DNA of 64,000 bases from the NCBI GenBank assembly GCA_905250115.1, contig CAJNOI010000096.1, positions 214,746-278,745 of the forward strand. The letters are read 5' to 3'. This DNA is from Adineta steineri. Taxonomy: Eukaryota; Rotifera; Eurotatoria; Adinetida; Adinetidae. The number at the start of each line of letters is the position of its first letter. Within the stretch, counting starts at the first letter, position 1. Position numbers and translations under genes: made by a program. A model generated the notes under the pieces. It ran no database searches, was not told the origin of the DNA, and saw only the letters and a list, made by a program, of their open reading frames with translations. Of the stretch, positions 52,353 through 63,092 are shown piece after piece.

Positions 52353-53237
52353 TATAAACAAAACAAATATATTTTCAATCATGTAAATACTAATATGAAA
52401 TATTTTTCTCACATTAACTCTTTTATTGTACATATTAAATATGATCTTATCATATTAATGCATTTAATAAAATGCTTTGGATTATATTCAGCTTTTTTTT
52501 TCATTAAATATTTATTTTTTTAAAATCTTTTTGGTAACAAACGGTTTCTATTTCAAAATATTGAGATTAAATTATATAGATAATCCTATCCATTGTATTA
52601 AATTTGATAAACAATCCTGTGAAATTTCTTTCTATTAGTATCTATTTTTTATCATAAAATATTCTCATCAATATTGATAATATAATTCAATGATTTTTTC
52701 CTATCTATTTTGTTAATTTTGGCAAATTATCAATTGAAAAATATATTTTAAATAACTTTATCAGATGTGAATGCGGATGACAAAATTTTCTTTCTTATAC
52801 TTCTATAAATTATTCACGTTTGTTTATCGTTTAATTGATAGTTAACGATATGATATGACCTAACCAATTCTATGAAAATATAGATCTATTTTCAGCTGTC
52901 ATAATACTAGAAGAGAATTATTATTGTAAATATTAATAGATGTATGACTGAAATAGACGATTTGAATAAGTGAATAATTATGTGTAAGTCTCTTGTAAAG
53001 GCTTGTATATATTATTGATCGAATACTTTATGAAGAAGGTGTTTGTGACTAGATACTATATGTACTTTACATATCCAAGCTATAATTGTTTATTTAATTA
53101 TTGAAAACATATCTCATTATCAATGATGATAATTAATAGTTTAGAAAAAGAGATTTTATTAAAACATAAGTTTTAGATGTAATTTAATTTATTAAAACAA
53201 AACAAATAAATAAATAAAAAAGGTGAAATAAATGATA
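52353..53237. other. Intergenic, convergent 3' ends
   Basis: 885 bp AT-rich spacer with the 3' UTRs of the TMEM272-like (+) and SCLY-like (-) genes. No coding sequence seen. Confidence 0.5.
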
Positions 53238-54607
53238 TTAATCATGTTGATCGGTATAAGACGATAATTGTTGTTTAATAGCATTTGTAATAAGAATAAT
53301 AGATTCATCAATTTCATCATCTGTTGTCATATAACTTGTACTTAAACGGATTGTACCACGTGCTAATTCCCATGATAAACCTTCGAAGAGAATAGAAATT
53401 TTAAATATCTGTAGATAAAAAAAGTGTTTAATTACCAATAGCTTGAAGCGTTGTTGACATAGTTTGATGTTTTGTATCTTCATGACAAGCACTGCCTGTT
53501 GAAAATGCAATAGAATCACTTAATTGATTAACTAATTGTTTAGCATTAATTTGTTGAAAAGATAAACTTAATGTATTTGGTAAACAATATTGATCAATTC
53601 CATTTCGTTTAAGAAAATCTTGATTTTGATCATTAAATTGATTTTTTAATCCAAGATAAAGTCGATCACGTGTTCTTTTCATTTGTTCAATTCTTTTATT
53701 TAAAATAGATTTATTTGATATTAATTGACAAGCTTTACCTAAACCAACAATAGCTAAAACATTTTCTGTACCAGGTCGAAGATTTTGTTCATGTTGTGCA
53801 CCATATAAAATAGGTTCTAATTTTATTCCTTGACGAATATAAAGAGCACCAATACCTTTTGGACCATGAAATTTATGTGAACATATTGTTAATAAATCAA
53901 TATCAAGACGTAATACATCTATTGCTACTTTTCCCATTGATTGTGATGCATCTGTATGAATTAGAATATCAGATGAACCATATTTACGACATAATTGAAC
54001 GATTTCTTCAATTGGTTGGATTGATCCTATAAAAATAAATAAATTTTCAAATAGAAATAAATCAATGTGTAAACAAACCAATTTCATTATTACTATGCAT
54101 TATAGTAACAAGTTTTGTTTCTGGTTTTAATAATTGACGAAAATGTTGAAGATCAATAATTCCATTTGAATCAACTTTAACAAATGATATTTGAATATTT
54201 TTATATGAATTTTGTAAATATGTAAGTAAATTAGCTACAGACGGATGTTCAAATGGACTTGTTATAATATGTTGAATATGATTATTAATATTTGTTTTAA
54301 GAATTCCATAAATAGCTAAATTATTTGATTCTGTTCCACCACTTGTAAATATAATTTCATTTGAATATGATGCATTTATTGAACTTCGAATTTGTTCTCG
54401 CGATTCATCAATTAAATAACGAGTTTCAATTCCAATTAAATGTGATGAACTTGGATTACCAAATGAATTTGAACGTTTTAAATGATTTATCATTATTTCA
54501 ATAACAGATTTATCTTCTCGAGTTGTTGCATTATTATCTAAATAAATTATTTTTGATGTATGATTATATTCTTCATGTAAATCATTATTCATTGATAATA
54601 GTGCCAT
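53238..54607 (-). CDS. SCLY: Selenocysteine lyase / cysteine desulfurase (class V PLP enzyme)
   Basis: Three exons, 54079-54607, 53436-54026 and 53238-53380, give 420 residues. Fold-type I class V signatures: IIYLDNNATTREDKSVIEIM, FGNPSSSH, IIFTSGGTESNNLAIYG, LVTIMHSNNEIG, HTDASQSMGK, the PLP lysine in CSHKFHGPKGIGALY (about Lys228), the NLRPGTENVLAIVGLGKA block and the catalytic Cys in STGSACHED (about Cys357). The RPGTEN block and ACHxD favour SCLY over mitochondrial NFS1, which has SSGSACTSASLEP; no mitochondrial presequence is evident. SCLY releases selenide or alanine from selenocysteine, and related NifS enzymes act on cysteine. A bacterial-type NifS paralogue is the alternative. Confidence 0.88.
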
Positions 54608-55451
54608 ATGTTATTTATATATTAAAACTATCGTCGTCGTTGTCGTTGTCGTTGCTGTAATAGTAATTATTGTAGTTAAAGTTATGATAGTGATGCATTT
54701 CTGTCTTTTTTTCCTTTTCTTTTCTTTTCTTTTCTTTCATAATGACGATGACGTGGCAAAAATAGAAAACGAATAAACTGATTAACATATATTCGCTCCT
54801 TCTTTTTTTCTTCTTCTTCTTTTTATGTAATTTTCCCACGTTTTCTATTGTTTAGTTTTGTTTACTATAATCAGAAAAAAATCTTTTTTCTCAATCAAAT
54901 CACAATAATATTTGTAATGATAATTTTATCAAATAAATATTTCAATAGTAAAAATAATAGGACACATTTTTTTACTTGTCTGATGATTACATGATACTTT
55001 TTACTTATAATTTATAATGTTTCATCTGTGACTCCTTTCAATTTTGTTTTAATTAAGATATTGTTACTAGCACACAACCTTCACAAAAGATAATTAGTTT
55101 TTTTTCCAAGAAATTTCTACGTTGGAAGTAAAAAATATAATTAAAGATAATTTTTATGGAGTTATTTTATTTGTGTATGTTTAAAAAGAAAATTAAAAAT
55201 TCTATTTGAGACATTTCCAATGTGTTCAAATGCACAACATGTTGGTTTTTTCCCTTCAGGTTATATGACACATCTCAGTGACACGCTTCCCTTCTATGTT
55301 TTTCTACACTGTGTAATGGTTTTTCCCTTTTCTTGTTGTATTGTAATTCGTATAAATCCAGCCATTCTTCTTTTTATCTTGTTGTATTTACCTGTGATCT
55401 ATCTTGTCAAATAAATCAAATTCATTTTCATTGACATAACTTATATCAAGT
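54608..55451. promoter_or_regulatory. Divergent intergenic region
   Basis: 844 bp between the SCLY-like gene (-) and the zinc-ribbon gene (+). GTCGTC/GTTGTC runs lie just upstream of the SCLY start (54632-54656) and a CTTTT run at about 54715-54738. A 64-codon hydrophobic frame at 55220-55414 is unproven. Confidence 0.4.
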
Positions 55452-55826
55452 ATGGCAGCTTCAAAAGAAACTATAGTAACCAATATACAGGCTATCGTGA
55501 GTATTTTAGCTGGAACAGCAACACTTATTCAAGAATATCAAACAACAGTCTTTACAGAATATACATGTTTTAATTGTTGGAAAACTTACTGGAAATTGGT
55601 TCGAAATAAATATGAATATTTGTCATTGTATCCATACTGTCCAAATTGTGGTTATAAAATAGAAGCATCGAATATTATAGAAGATTATGATGTTATTGGT
55701 GCAGAAGTTTTTTTCTTACACAAGAACAATAATGCTGTTGCAAGTTTCAAATTAACACATAAAGCTTTGGCAACGCCAAATATTAAACAAATGATTAAAA
55801 AATGTGATGCACAACATATTTATTAA
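55452..55826 (+). CDS. Hypothetical small protein with a CxxC...CxxC zinc-ribbon-like motif
   Basis: Uninterrupted 124-codon frame starting ATGGCAGCT and ending TAA. Two Cys pairs, CFNCW (residues 39-43) and CPNCGYK (63-69), are 20 residues apart, the spacing of a zinc ribbon or rubredoxin-like knuckle. The N-terminal 30 residues are a mildly amphipathic helix (IVTNIQAIVSILAGTATLI). Codon use matches neighbouring genes. I do not recognise the family. The many aromatic residues between the knuckles suggest a folded domain. A poly(A)-like AATAAA follows at about 55906. Confidence 0.55.
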   Translation: MAASKETIVTNIQAIVSILAGTATLIQEYQTTVFTEYTCFNCWKTYWKLVRNKYEYLSLYPYCPNCGYKIEASNIIEDYDVIGAEVFFLHKNNNAVASFKLTHKALATPNIKQMIKKCDAQHIY

Positions 55827-56643
55827 AAACAAGACCAATTTGGAATAATCATATTAATCTTCTTCATTTATTGTCTGTAATTTTCTTTTTTCTTAAATGA
55901 ATGAATAATAAAACATTGATCCATCTCTACTGTTTATTAATCTTATGATTTTAATTCGTTAAAATATGATTTTACGAACTATGTGATACAAATTCTACGT
56001 ACTATGTTAAATATCATTATTGAATAAACCAAGTTCTAGAAAAAAATTCGTAGTAGAATTCATTTTACTTTTCTAATCTTGTAATCGAAACGATCAATGA
56101 AAGAATAAAGATCAAAGATGACGTCAATATATTTTTGATAATTTATACTTAACATGATTAGATAAACAATTAGATTCAATATAATAAAATAATATGTCAA
56201 TAATTTTACAAGATATTAATAATAGAAAATATTTTTAATAACAAATGCATTAAATATAAAACAAAAAATAACTCCATTGCCATTTTTTATTTATTTATTT
56301 ATTTATTAATTACAAATATAAATAGAATTTCAATTTTTTCAATAATATTCAGTTCCTCTAAATGTAATACAAATAAATGAGAAAACTTCGGATTTTATCC
56401 GAAAGTTATGTGTACTGCAAAAAGTGTATGAGACAGATGAGTTATTCTAGAACGTCTAAACATCAGAACTATATTAAATCTTTTCTACAAGCATGATTTC
56501 TGTTGACTGTTGCTCATCTGAAAAGATTGAGACCGACCATAGCTCATATTTCACCTCAGCTTTTGTATATCCTAGGACAATCGTTTTTCTTATAATTTGA
56601 TTTTTATTAATTAACGCTCAATCAACAGAGTTTCGAGGCAAAT
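55827..56643. other. Intergenic before the retroelement block
   Basis: About 0.8 kb with no exon recognised; a TTTA run lies at about 56288-56308. From about 56380 the sequence is less AT-rich than the DNA before it, which may reflect older transposon debris. Confidence 0.4.
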
Positions 56644-56718
56644 CTTGAGAGTGTGAGGTGGGTATGAGTGGAAATAAATGAAAAATACCTACACTCACAC
56701 CCACTCCACACCTTCAAG
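56644..56718. repeat. G/T-rich hairpin: 27-bp imperfect inverted repeat at the retroelement 5' edge
   Basis: Left arm at 56644-56670 contains GTGTGAGGTGGGTATGAGTG. The right arm at 56692-56718 is its inverse, reading GTGTGGAGTGGGTGTGAGTG on the other strand; there are 5 differences in 27 and a 21-nt loop. The strand asymmetry (G/T against C/A) recalls degenerate telomere-type repeats. Confidence 0.7.
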
Positions 56719-57364
56719 ATATTAAAACATGTTGAAAAATGGTCGGTAAATCGTATGACAATAACCACATCTTTCATTACAATGAATGTAACTGATCTTT
56801 TTATCATGATCCCTCAGGAAGGAGGAGTCAGAGCCATTAAACGTCTAATAGAAAGTAGTGAGTTGAAACAAATCGACGGTATTAGAAAAGAGATAGTTCT
56901 TGCACTTACGAGATTTGTTATGACTAATAACTATTTCTACTATGATGGTACATACTATAAACTGATAAACGGTGGCGCAATGGGATCACCACTCACATTA
57001 ACCATAGCTAATGCATGTATATGTATTTTGTTGACAGATTCGTAGCTAAATAGAGCAAATAGAGCAAATTGCTTATATTTTCGATATATTGATGATTTGT
57101 TTATTATGACCAATATACATGTAGACACATTACATGGTCTAGTGGATTTCTGGGATAAATTCGATAATAATATAGAATTAGCAAAGTCTATTGGTTTTAC
57201 CGCAGAATATCTAGATACAAAACTTGAGAATAGAAGAGGAATATTGATATCTGATATGTTTCAAAAACCTTCACATGAACCATATTTACTCCGTTTCACA
57301 AGTATACATGCACAACATATAAAAAGAAATATTCCATTCATATCTCTTATACGTGCAGTAAGAC

Positions 57365-57380
57365 ATTGTTCAAATTATGA
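57365..57380. repeat. Target-site duplication, left copy
   Basis: ATTGTTCAAATTATGA, repeated with one change at 58332-58347 (ATTGTCCAAATTATGA). It flanks the LINE fragment and marks its insertion into the Penelope-like coding sequence. Confidence 0.8.
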
Positions 57381-58331
57381 AGGGAGCAAAGTCTGCGATA
57401 TGATTGCTGAATACTCAAGGCGCTAGAAATAACCGATCAATGTAGGTAAAACTGTTGCACAGGTCTTCTACTCCCACTTTACCCGACCCAAAGTGGGCAT
57501 CTTTATGTTAGGGCAAAAAATTGCTTTAGTGGACTCGTTCAAGTATCTCGGCTTTACTTGGACGAGTAAACTATCCTTGAAACCCTCTGTCCACAGAAGC
57601 CTAAAGAATATTCACATCTTCCTTAACAAGCTAAAATGGCTGAGAAGTAATAAAACACTCTCCGAAGATGCCCTAAGAAGATGTTTCTTCGCGTATGTTT
57701 TCCCGCATTTTGTCTGGTTGTTTCCTTTTTATCCCCTTCTTCCTCAAACCTACCAACAGTTTATCAGAAGGAAATATAGGAAAGCGTTGTGTTTAGTCCA
57801 CCATGCCCCTTATGTCCGTACAAAAGATTTGCTCAGTCTAACCAATGAAGAACCGCTTGAAAACTATGTAAAAAGATACATAACGAAGAGACTGAAAAAA
57901 TTATATACATCTGATCTCGGCTCTTCACTTTTCCTCGAGGACGTATTCTACTGGGATAATTACCACAAGAGACCAAAAGATGGATTAAGTAACCTTTTCT
58001 TGTTGAATCATGTCAAAAAACAAAAACTTAGACATCGACCTATACTACTTGAGTGGCTAGTTTTTAATGAGGAAAATGATCGGAAGAGCTAGTAAAGAAG
58101 GTATTTTTAACATACACTATATTCATATATTGTCATCCCTTTTTTCCCCACATATTTGTATTAGTTAATATAACTAGCTAAGTTGTTCTCTTCCCTTACT
58201 TTTTGTACGCTTTAGATATATCTTCATATAGGTAGATTTTCTTTTCTCTCCCTTGTGCTTTATATTTTTAAATTTCTTTTCTATTGTAAGCACTTTCGAG
58301 TGTGACAATAAAATGAGCACAAACCAAAAAA
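57381..58331 (+). mobile_element. 5'-truncated non-LTR (LINE) retrotransposon inserted in the Penelope-like element
   Basis: About 950 bp flanked by a 16-bp duplication. The open part, 57433-58092, encodes the end of a Jockey/CR1-like reverse transcriptase: PINVGKTVAQVFYSHFTR, then DSFKYLGFTWTSKLSL, then a basic thumb-like region (FIRRKYRKALCLVHH). Two stop codons lie just upstream, near 57424 and 57430. The 3' UTR carries a UUCG-capped hairpin (CACTTTCGAGTG, 58291-58302) and AATAAA (58307-58312), then an A-rich end. Codon and base use (more C/G) differ from host genes. The superfamily is judged from the INxxKT and KYLG motifs. Confidence 0.8.
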
Positions 58332-58347
58332 ATTGTCCAAATTATGA
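58332..58347. repeat. Target-site duplication, right copy
   Basis: ATTGTCCAAATTATGA, the partner of 57365-57380, directly after the A-rich 3' end of the LINE. Penelope-type reading resumes here. Confidence 0.8.
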
Positions 58348-58941
58348 TGCATTTAAAAATGAAGGAAGTCACATTTGTGTATCATTATTATTGAATAAAT
58401 ATCCTCTACAATTTATTCTAAAACATATCAATGTCTAACTCCTACATCAAAACATTTCTTAGATATAAGAAAATTTTTTCTTGATAGTGTAGGAGATGAA
58501 ATAATAACAAAGAGGGCTAAAATTGATTTCGAAACCACTTTCTTATACCATTTTACATACTGTATAGATATGGAAAAATTCTCGGTTCAATTCAATCAAA
58601 TCTGGAATGAATGTTTTTCAGTCATTGTTACTTGTAGAATGAAATCAGTCATCGGAGTTTTCTTGTCATTTAAATCCAGTCAAATACGTTATTATGAAAT
58701 ATATTTTTTCTACTCATCTTGTGGTTTTGATAAATCTAAACCCAATAATTATTTTTCTCGTCTTGTGGCTCGATAATCTAAACCCAGATAGTTGAAGAAA
58801 AGCAACAACTCAACAACGTTCTCAACAAATGAATAATTCTTGTCGTGATCATCTTTTGGGCTTTTCCTACTCAAGATATTCATCATATGTGTGTATTTCT
58901 TATTGTATCATTTTTTCAGTTTTTTTTATTTTTGTAACCTT

Positions 58942-58972
58942 CTGATGAAGTTAACTTTCAAGTTAATCGAAA
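58942..58972 (+). ncRNA. Partial hammerhead-ribozyme-like motif in the Penelope 3' region
   Basis: CTGATGA (58942-58948) is followed by a hairpin (TTAACT / TTCA loop / AGTTAA) and CGAAA (58968-58972), the catalytic core order of a hammerhead. The closing pair of stem II is A-C, where a G-C pair is usual. I could not find a convincing cleavage-site strand or stems I and III nearby. Penelope-like elements are known to carry hammerheads near their ends, which raises the prior; activity is not shown. Confidence 0.3.
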
Positions 58973-59394
58973 CCAGCCAATAAAAACTCTACAAAAAAAA
59001 CAACATTTTCTTCTTCCTGTTAACATTAAATAGTATCTTTCGAGCGAGTATCTACTTAATTAAAATATTAATTTAATTAATTTCATAATTGAGAAATTAG
59101 TTAGCTACTCTCTTTGCCCCTTTTTTAAATAGTATTACGACGACTATGATGGACAAAAATGAAGAAATACCTGGTCTTCATAACACAAAAAAAGAACAAC
59201 AACTACGATTTAACGCTAATGAAAAACAAAATGAACGATAACATTATGTCAATCAAAGAAAAATGAAGGTCACAAAGACTGATATCAAATAAAAAAACAC
59301 CAATAAACATAGTTTTAATGATAAAAGAGTGTTAATCATATCCATGATATTGATGATTTTCAGGTTTCAGATAATGATTATGTTGATGATGAAA

Positions 59395-60058
59395 TCAAAG
59401 TTGAATACACTATTTCATCTATTAATTAAAAAAATATAGATAGATATTACCTTCCGACTACAAATGACGCATACACCAATTGCTCGTACTAGAACTAACA
59501 TAAGACCTAAACAAAAAGAAATACTTAAAAATTCAACTTAAAAAGAAAGAAAAAAAGAAAACTCGAGCAGGTTTACATAAATGTTCTGCTTCGTATTGCA
59601 TTTATAAATACTATGATGATCAATTTCTAATTTCTAAAAATATTATGTTACAAACCAAAAGCTTTCTTGAAGAAATTGGATTGGTATTGAAGATGACTAT
59701 CACGTTCTTGAAGATCATCAATAGTAGAATCTTTATTGTTCAGCACCATTAGCAAAGAACTTTGATCATTGTAGGGTTGTTGTACTATTGCTTGTAAAAC
59801 TGTCATTTGCTTTTATAAATCTAACACTTGATTTTGTAAACGGCCTATTTCACTTTCTGATGGTTCGATATTCTAAAACGATATTAAAAAAAATTATCAA
59901 AATATCAGTTAAAATCATTTCATATAATCATGAACAAATAAAATATTGTTAGTTATTAATAGAAATGGGATGCAGTAATTCTTAAAGATTGATACGATAA
60001 ATAGTCGTTCAATCTTTCTTACTTGATTATTTACACTTGATGTACGTAATGGATACAT
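59395..60058 (-). pseudogene. Small coiled-coil plus membrane-helix gene, probably decayed
   Basis: Putative exons 60023-60058, 59656-59872, 59451-59506 and 59395-59409 are bounded by GT-AG and close in phase. The product would have an N-terminal coiled coil (SESEIGRLQNQVLDL, then QMTVLQAIVQQ and STIDDLQERDSHLQYQ), then one membrane helix (LMLVLVRAIGVCVI) and a basic end. One in-frame TAA (59822-59824) breaks exon 2. Either the gene is dead, or translation starts at the ATG at 59816 just after the stop, giving a product of about 77 residues. Similarity is unknown. Confidence 0.4.
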
Positions 60059-61002
60059 TAAATCTGGAAAAATCCGAATGATGATTAGTTATTAATTTAT
60101 GTGTGTCAGGACTCCATTTAGAGCAGATCATAGGATATGAGGCGAAGAAATTCTTTTTAAGAATCTTATAAGCCATACCCAGGTCGAACAATCCAGCACG
60201 GAAACGACCAGTTCCGTGGTATTCCGGAGATTTCATGGTATCCTGCTTCAGAAACCCTAGTCCTGGTCAAAGGCTTTACATGTTTATTTGATAGTAATAT
60301 TGGCCACGCTTTAAAGTTTTATTGAATAAACGTATATATTTTAAGTTAACAACATGGTAACATAAGAAAGCGATATTGTACAATCACTAATAATAATATT
60401 TCGATAGAAAATGACTTGTTCCATAGCAAAATACATATTATCAATAGACTCGCCATGATCAAGAACATTATTTATAATAATTCAAAAATATTTTGCGCAA
60501 AATAAAAATCGATAAAAAAAACTTAATCAATCATCACTCTTGTTTGATTCATAACTTTCAAATGGATTGAGATTATAGTTTTGGCCATTCATAGATTTAT
60601 AGCTCGTCAGTCGGCAATTCTAATCGACTTCTCAAAATTAAAGACATGTCCTATTTTCGCAGTACAACAGTCAACTCTTTCAAAATGACTATGGATTACT
60701 AGTTATATTTATGTAATGAATTTCAATAATTTTATATGAATTAATGCGCTGGTGTGGATTAACGAAGCAAACAGAATCACACCCTCAAGATGATTTTGAA
60801 ATTAAAACAAATGGAGTCAAAATTGAGAGAAGATGTCAGTTTACTCACAACATATATTTATTATTCTTTTGTATTTTTACATAAAAAATAAGGTACAAAC
60901 AATCAAAATAGTTTTAGAACAAGCAGCAAGAAGTTTTTAAGCAAAACAAGCTGGTGAATATAGTATATAAATAAGGTTTAATATTATGAAATGATTGTTA
61001 TT
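60059..61002. other. Intergenic with an unexplained open frame
   Basis: A minus-strand frame at 60027-60236 (69 codons, including EYHGTGRFRAGLFDLGMAYK) overlaps the first exon of the decayed gene and is richer in G+C than its surroundings. It may be a fragment of an unrecognised gene or transposon. From 60240 to 61002 I see no coding evidence; the end is presumably the 3' UTR of the next minus-strand gene. Confidence 0.35.
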
Positions 61003-63092
61003 TTAAGCGACGAATAGAGCGCATACATCTTGGGGTGTTAATTCTCGTGAGTAGACACGCCATTCATCAATTGCTCCTACATATGTTCCACCACCTAATA
61101 TCAAAGAATTCATTGTTGTTCCGCTTCCTGTAAACATGTTTGTTGTAGCATTTGCAACAAGTTGATTGTTAACATAAAGTCGTATTCCATTTGAAGATGA
61201 CCATGTTTGAACGATATGAGTCCAAGTGGATCCTACTTGTAGAGGAGTATTGTATGGAATCGATATTCCACCTATTCGAACGACGAGCATCTGAGTTGCT
61301 GCGAACGATAAAAATGGATAGCCCATTGAGGTACTTACAAGAGGTCCCTGACGGGAGATTGGTTGGATCCAGAGAGCGAGTGAGAAAGGTGTATTATTGT
61401 ATGAAAGAAAACGAAAACCGAACGCTTGTAAATATGACGATGATACACCTGTGAATGAAATAGCATGACCTCCTTTTACACCACTTACAATTGTATAGTT
61501 CGACGCATTCACAGAGACATCGTTCGGACCAGAATCATCGAAAATGTTTGAGATATTATCAAATGTAAAACTTGCAGCCAATGTAGCAACGTTGAGTAAT
61601 TCACATTGAGGTCTAACACCAGCACTGATAGTTAATTGATCAATGTAGCCCTATAATAACATAATATAAAATGTATCGTTGAATATAATCATCTCACGAT
61701 GGTACTGCTTTTACCTGAAAATTGTTTTTTCCAATTGGAGCATATGATGTAAGATTGTAGTTGTTTCCAATGTAGAAGTTACCAGAAGTTGCACTGAAAT
61801 TACCCGATGGTGTACGTGAAATATCAAGAAGCCCATTAACATAGATGAGTTCTTTTGTTTTACTTTTCGAATAGACGAAAGCAATATGTGTCCATTGATT
61901 AATATAAATAGGAATTGATCCTTTAAGATCTGGATTTTCCCAAAAACTGAAGATACTTGTTGATGATGATGTATTGGTTCCATTAGAATGAAGAATAACT
62001 TGAAGACACTGTGACGATGTTTGTTGTGGACAAAGACCGACAATACTGTGACTACCTTTTACATTAGGATAACTTGTTGGATAGATCCATGCATCAATAG
62101 TAAGACTTCGTGCATTCAATGGAATAAACAAAGTTGATAAATATTGATCCAATGATGAGTCAAGAGAGAGAGCTTGACCCACATAACCATCGACGAATGT
62201 AGGTGAATTGAAAGGTGTTGCATTGTAGTTTAACATTGAATCTTCATATGTATTCTCAAAAGTCCATCGCGCAGTAAGAGGTATACTCCAAACAGTTGTG
62301 TCACTGACACAAGTTGTATTACAGCTTGGAGGTATAGTCGTTAGAGTATCATTGGCTATTAAATAAGAAAAAAAAAAGAATCATTTTAAATTAGAAGCAG
62401 TCTCTTTTCTGCTTTCATATTGTTTATGAGTGTCGATAATAAAAATAATATTTTATTAAAAATACAAACTATAACTTACTTGTGCAGTTACTGAATATTG
62501 AACAAATTAATCCAAGTGTATTATATCGACACCATTGATTATTGTTACATGAGGCACCGCTATACCTTTGATTTTCACATTCAATAGAATTCCAAAAGGT
62601 ATTAGGTGGGCATTGCCAAGTATTGTTTAAACATGTTAAATAACGAGTTTGTGTGCATTCGGAACATGGTTGCCCAAAACTAGTAAAATCATTCGAAATG
62701 AGTTGAAGAGCCCCAACACGAGATGATGAATTTGAAGGAATGATATGGCCTGTATTAACAGCGCCTTCGAAGAGGCGACAAACATATGATAATGAATCAT
62801 AATCAAATGTACGACATTGAATATTAAGATCACACGCTATAATAAAGAACATACATAGGATTATCTAACTCTTCGTTCGATATAATTCAATATAGATTTG
62901 TTTACCTGCAGCACATCTGATAAGAGATCTGACGTTAATTGTACTAAGCAATTCAACAAGATTAGCTGGTTGAAATTGATTACCCCAATCGCTTAGATTA
63001 AAGTTCGCGTCATCAAGGATCATTTGACTGCCAGCTGATGTAATAAAAAATAAGTGTATCAAAAATACCATCATCTTTCTTATTCTAAACAT
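61003..63092 (-). CDS. Secreted protein with PAN/apple-like N-terminus and two LamG-like domains
   Basis: Four exons, 62906-63092, 62480-62836, 61715-62355 and 61003-61650, give 610 residues. A signal peptide (MMVFLIHLFFITSAGS) is followed by a Cys-containing region (IRCAAxCDLNIQCRTFDYDS...CRLFEG) typical of PAN/apple modules. A Cys-rich linker leads to two concanavalin A/LamG-type jellyrolls at about residues 205-395 and 410-610. Each has the pattern A-x-W-I-x-P, WTHIxxxxS, LYVN/IYVNG and a final GxIDEWRVYSREL. Extracellular, many N-glycosylation sites (NxS/T); ligand unknown. Such LamG-3-type secreted proteins are often expanded in rotifers. Same-strand neighbours are unrelated. Confidence 0.85.

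Larger units (their letters stand above)
56719..58990 (+). mobile_element. Degenerate, 5'-truncated Penelope-like element (Athena-type, no endonuclease seen)
   Basis: The coding remnant shows reverse-transcriptase blocks in the Penelope order. They are a KILKHVEKW-like N-terminal piece; VTDLFIMIPQEGG near 56785-56825; NNYFYYDGTYYKLINGGAMG followed by SPLT (56926-56990); the catalytic YIDD box at about 57085-57100; and the downstream YLDT...KPSHEPYLLRF and IRAVRHCS blocks. After the LINE insertion the frame resumes with NYDAFKNEG...SLLLNKYPLQFI (58340-58437), then FTYCIDMEKFSVQFNQIW (58552-58605) and NNYFSRLVAR at 58776. There are stops and frame changes, so it is dead. No GIY-YIG endonuclease follows, as in the Athena-type Penelope elements of bdelloid telomeres. 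Exact ends are uncertain. Confidence 0.82.

Noticed and set aside
55220-55414. 64-residue hydrophobic frame
   Set aside because: Lies in the promoter region of the zinc-ribbon gene with no family signal.
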